Below, piece by piece: positions 61,989 to 64,000 of a stretch of 64,000 bases of DNA. The notes under the pieces are model-generated. The model did not search any database and was not told the origin of the DNA. It saw only the letters and a list, made by a program, of their open reading frames with translations. Both the position numbers and the translations under genes were made by a program. How positions within the stretch are numbered: the first letter of the stretch is position 1; every line of letters begins with the position of its first letter. Source of the DNA: SAR116 cluster bacterium AG-337-N21 (GTDB taxonomy: Bacteria > Pseudomonadota > Alphaproteobacteria > Puniceispirillales > Marisalimonadaceae); the NCBI GenBank assembly GCA_003282145.1, contig QBZZ01000005.1, forward strand, positions 41,455 through 105,454, given 5' to 3'.

Positions 61989-62759
61989 TTAAATTTTCCA
62001 TCCAGAATGAAGCGCAACTATACCATTTGACAGATTCCTGTATTTAACTCTTGAAAAACCAGCATCTGAAAACATTTGAGCAACCTCGGGTTGGGTAGGA
62101 AATTGTCTTATGGATTCAACCAAATAATTATATGCATCTTTATCTCCTGTAATTTTCTTGCCTATAGAGGGCATAAAAATAAATGACCACGTATCATACA
62201 ATTTTTTGATCACATCATTTTCTACATGGCTAAATTCCAAACAAATTAATCTACCCCCAGGTTTTAATATACGATATATTTCTTTTAAACATTTAATTCT
62301 ATCAGTAATATTTCTTAAGCCAAATCCAATAGTCGCTCTTTCAAAGGAACCTTCAGTTGCAGGAATGTTTTCAGCACTAGCGATAGTCCATATTATTTTT
62401 TGTGATGTGTTACTTTTGTTCTGACCTGTTTTCAACATTTCTTGATTTATATCATACACATAGGCACTCCCCCCACCTGCTTTCAAAAATCTTTTAGCTA
62501 TATCTCCAGTACCTCCTGCAATATCAGCTAATTTTTGATTACTCTGAGGTGCCAACCAATTAATTAGGTCATTTTTCCATAATCTATGTATTCCAAAACT
62601 AGTAAGGTCATTCATTAAATCGTACTTACTAGCAACTGTATCAAATACTTTATTAACTAATTTCTGCTTGTCAGATCTTTTTACAGTTTTGTATCCAAAG
62701 TCAATTTTTTGGTCATTTTTATTTAACATTATAATTCCAACTACTATATGATAAATCAA
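61989..62759 (-). CDS. ubiE: Ubiquinone/menaquinone biosynthesis C-methyltransferase UbiE
   Basis: VFDTVASKYDLMNDLTSFGIHRLWK, ADIAGGTGDIAKRFL, GFGLRNITDRIKCLKEIYRILKPGGRLICLEFS; start probably at MLNKNDQ. Confidence 0.96.
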   Translation of the reverse strand: MIYHIVVGIIMLNKNDQKIDFGYKTVKRSDKQKLVNKVFDTVASKYDLMNDLTSFGIHRLWKNDLINWLAPQSNQKLADIAGGTGDIAKRFLKAGGGSAYVYDINQEMLKTGQNKSNTSQKIIWTIASAENIPATEGSFERATIGFGLRNITDRIKCLKEIYRILKPGGRLICLEFSHVENDVIKKLYDTWSFIFMPSIGKKITGDKDAYNYLVESIRQFPTQPEVAQMFSDAGFSRVKYRNLSNGIVALHSGWKI

Positions 62760-62805
62760 ATATACTTTTTTAATTTATTTAAAGATACACAAAAAAGGAT
62801 AAAAA

Positions 62806-63639
62806 ATGCCAGAATTACCTGAAGTAGAAACAGTATGTTCGGCTTTATCTAAAATTGTTTACAATTCTAAAATTGAAGATGTAGATGTGCTTAGAAGTGA
62901 CTTGAGATGGAAAATAAAAAAATCTTTGAAAAACGATTTAGAAAATGATTATTTCAAAAAACCTTTTAGAAGAGGAAAATATATATTAATACCTACCATT
63001 AAAGATAATATTTTTCTTATTCATCTAGGTATGAGTGGTCAAATAAAAATTAGAAACAATTTTGAAAGTATTTTAAAACATGATCATTTAAGAGTTACAA
63101 TAAAATCTGAAAATGATAAGACGTATTTTATTACCTACAATGATCCTAGAAGATTTGGATACATTGACTTGTTTCATAAAAAAGAAATTAATGAGCATTT
63201 CTTATTAAAAAAGTTAGGCGTTGAACCTTTCGAAAAAAATTTTAATATTGGCTATTTACAAAAAATATTTGATAAAAAGATAAAATGTATAAAAGATACC
63301 CTTATGGACCAAAGTGTTATTGCAGGTATAGGAAATATTTATGCCAGCGAAATTTTGTTTAAAGCAAAAGTAAATCCTTACAGGAGCGTAAAAACTTTAA
63401 ATAATGAAGAAATTAAATCAATTATTGGAGCTACAATAGAAATTTTAAAAAAATCAATTAATGTGGGTGGAACAACACTCCAAAATCACTTGCAACCCAA
63501 TGGAAAACTTGGTTACTTTTTTCAAAACCTTGAAGTTTATGGCAAAAAAAATAAAACTTGTAATAAATGCAAGTGCTTAATTTCAGTTAGTATAATAAGT
63601 AATCGTTCAACATTCTATTGCAATAATTGTCAAATTTAA
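62806..63639 (+). CDS. mutM: Formamidopyrimidine-DNA glycosylase
   Basis: MPELPEVETVCSALSK, DQSVIAGIGNIYASEILFKAKVNPYRS, C-terminal zinc finger CNKCKCLI...CNNC. Confidence 0.98.
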   Translation: MPELPEVETVCSALSKIVYNSKIEDVDVLRSDLRWKIKKSLKNDLENDYFKKPFRRGKYILIPTIKDNIFLIHLGMSGQIKIRNNFESILKHDHLRVTIKSENDKTYFITYNDPRRFGYIDLFHKKEINEHFLLKKLGVEPFEKNFNIGYLQKIFDKKIKCIKDTLMDQSVIAGIGNIYASEILFKAKVNPYRSVKTLNNEEIKSIIGATIEILKKSINVGGTTLQNHLQPNGKLGYFFQNLEVYGKKNKTCNKCKCLISVSIISNRSTFYCNNCQI

Positions 63640-63731
63640 GATCACCAGAAACAAACAAAATTTCTTATTTAACTTGACATTTAAATTAAAAAAAACTAAT
63701 TCACTATATGTAATTTTACCGGGACAGATAG

Positions 63732-63995
63732 ATGGCTAACCATATTTCAGCTAAAAAAAGAATAAGACGTAATTCCAAAATGGAAATTGTTAATAAAGTA
63801 AGAAAAAACAGAGTTAGGTCATTCATAAAAAAAGTTGAGTTAGCCATAGAAAAAGATGATAAAAAATTAGCCGAAAAAGCTTTTATTGTCGCACAGCCAG
63901 AAATGCACAGATCTGTGACTAAAGGTGTTTTTAAAAAGAATACTATTTCGAGAAAATTATCTAGATTATCAGCAAGAATAAAAAATATAGCATAA
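63732..63995 (+). CDS. rpsT: 30S ribosomal protein S20
   Basis: MANHISAKKRIRRNSKMEIVNKVRKNRVRSFIKKVELAI. Confidence 0.97.
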   Translation: MANHISAKKRIRRNSKMEIVNKVRKNRVRSFIKKVELAIEKDDKKLAEKAFIVAQPEMHRSVTKGVFKKNTISRKLSRLSARIKNIA

Positions 63996-64000
63996 GTTCG

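Noticed and set aside
63674-63731. TTGACA (63674-63679) as a -35 box for rpsT
   Set aside because: No convincing -10 at 16-18 bp; the nearest TATAT-like hexamer is about 25 bp away.
1-64000. CRISPR arrays, tRNA/rRNA genes, transposases, integrases, phage, toxin-antitoxin or defence genes
   Set aside because: None recognised; intergenic gaps are short and almost all ORFs are housekeeping, so no accessory system is claimed.

Overview
This window is about 64 kb of low-GC, very compact bacterial chromosome. Gene content and order point to a streamlined alphaproteobacterium: rho-hemJ-hemE // coaE-dnaQ-secB-tim44-smr, hisBH-GNAT-AFE, grpE-dnaK-dnaJ, mutS-glnD-murJ-trpS, tsaB-rimI-olsB-plsC-miaB-phoH-ybeY-corC-lnt-metK-trmB, rimP-nusA-infB-rbfA-truB-rpsO-pnp, fabI-fabB-fabA, coaBC-ubiB-ubiE-mutM-rpsT. 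Almost everything is housekeeping. I saw no rRNA, tRNA, CRISPR array, mobile element, phage or defence island, so I do not claim a new accessory system. The observations most worth checking are: (1) pnp is interrupted by a +1 frame change exactly at a T8 tract in the conserved GGFFKREG motif, with UAA directly behind UUU-UUU; (2) the hemE-coaE intergenic region looks like a chromosome origin, with divergent genes, a DnaA box, an inverted pair of DnaA-like boxes, an AT-rich tract, and a perfect (TAG)5 run resembling DnaA-trios; (3) truB has no ATG/GTG/TTG start upstream of its catalytic motif and apparently starts at ATT (AUU); (4) an SH3-domain secreted protein needs the same kind of one-U skip at a T7 tract to gain its signal peptide and its start codon; (5) CoaBC carries an N-terminal HTH-like extension. 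All function calls come from reading the sequence and remembered family motifs. No database search was run.
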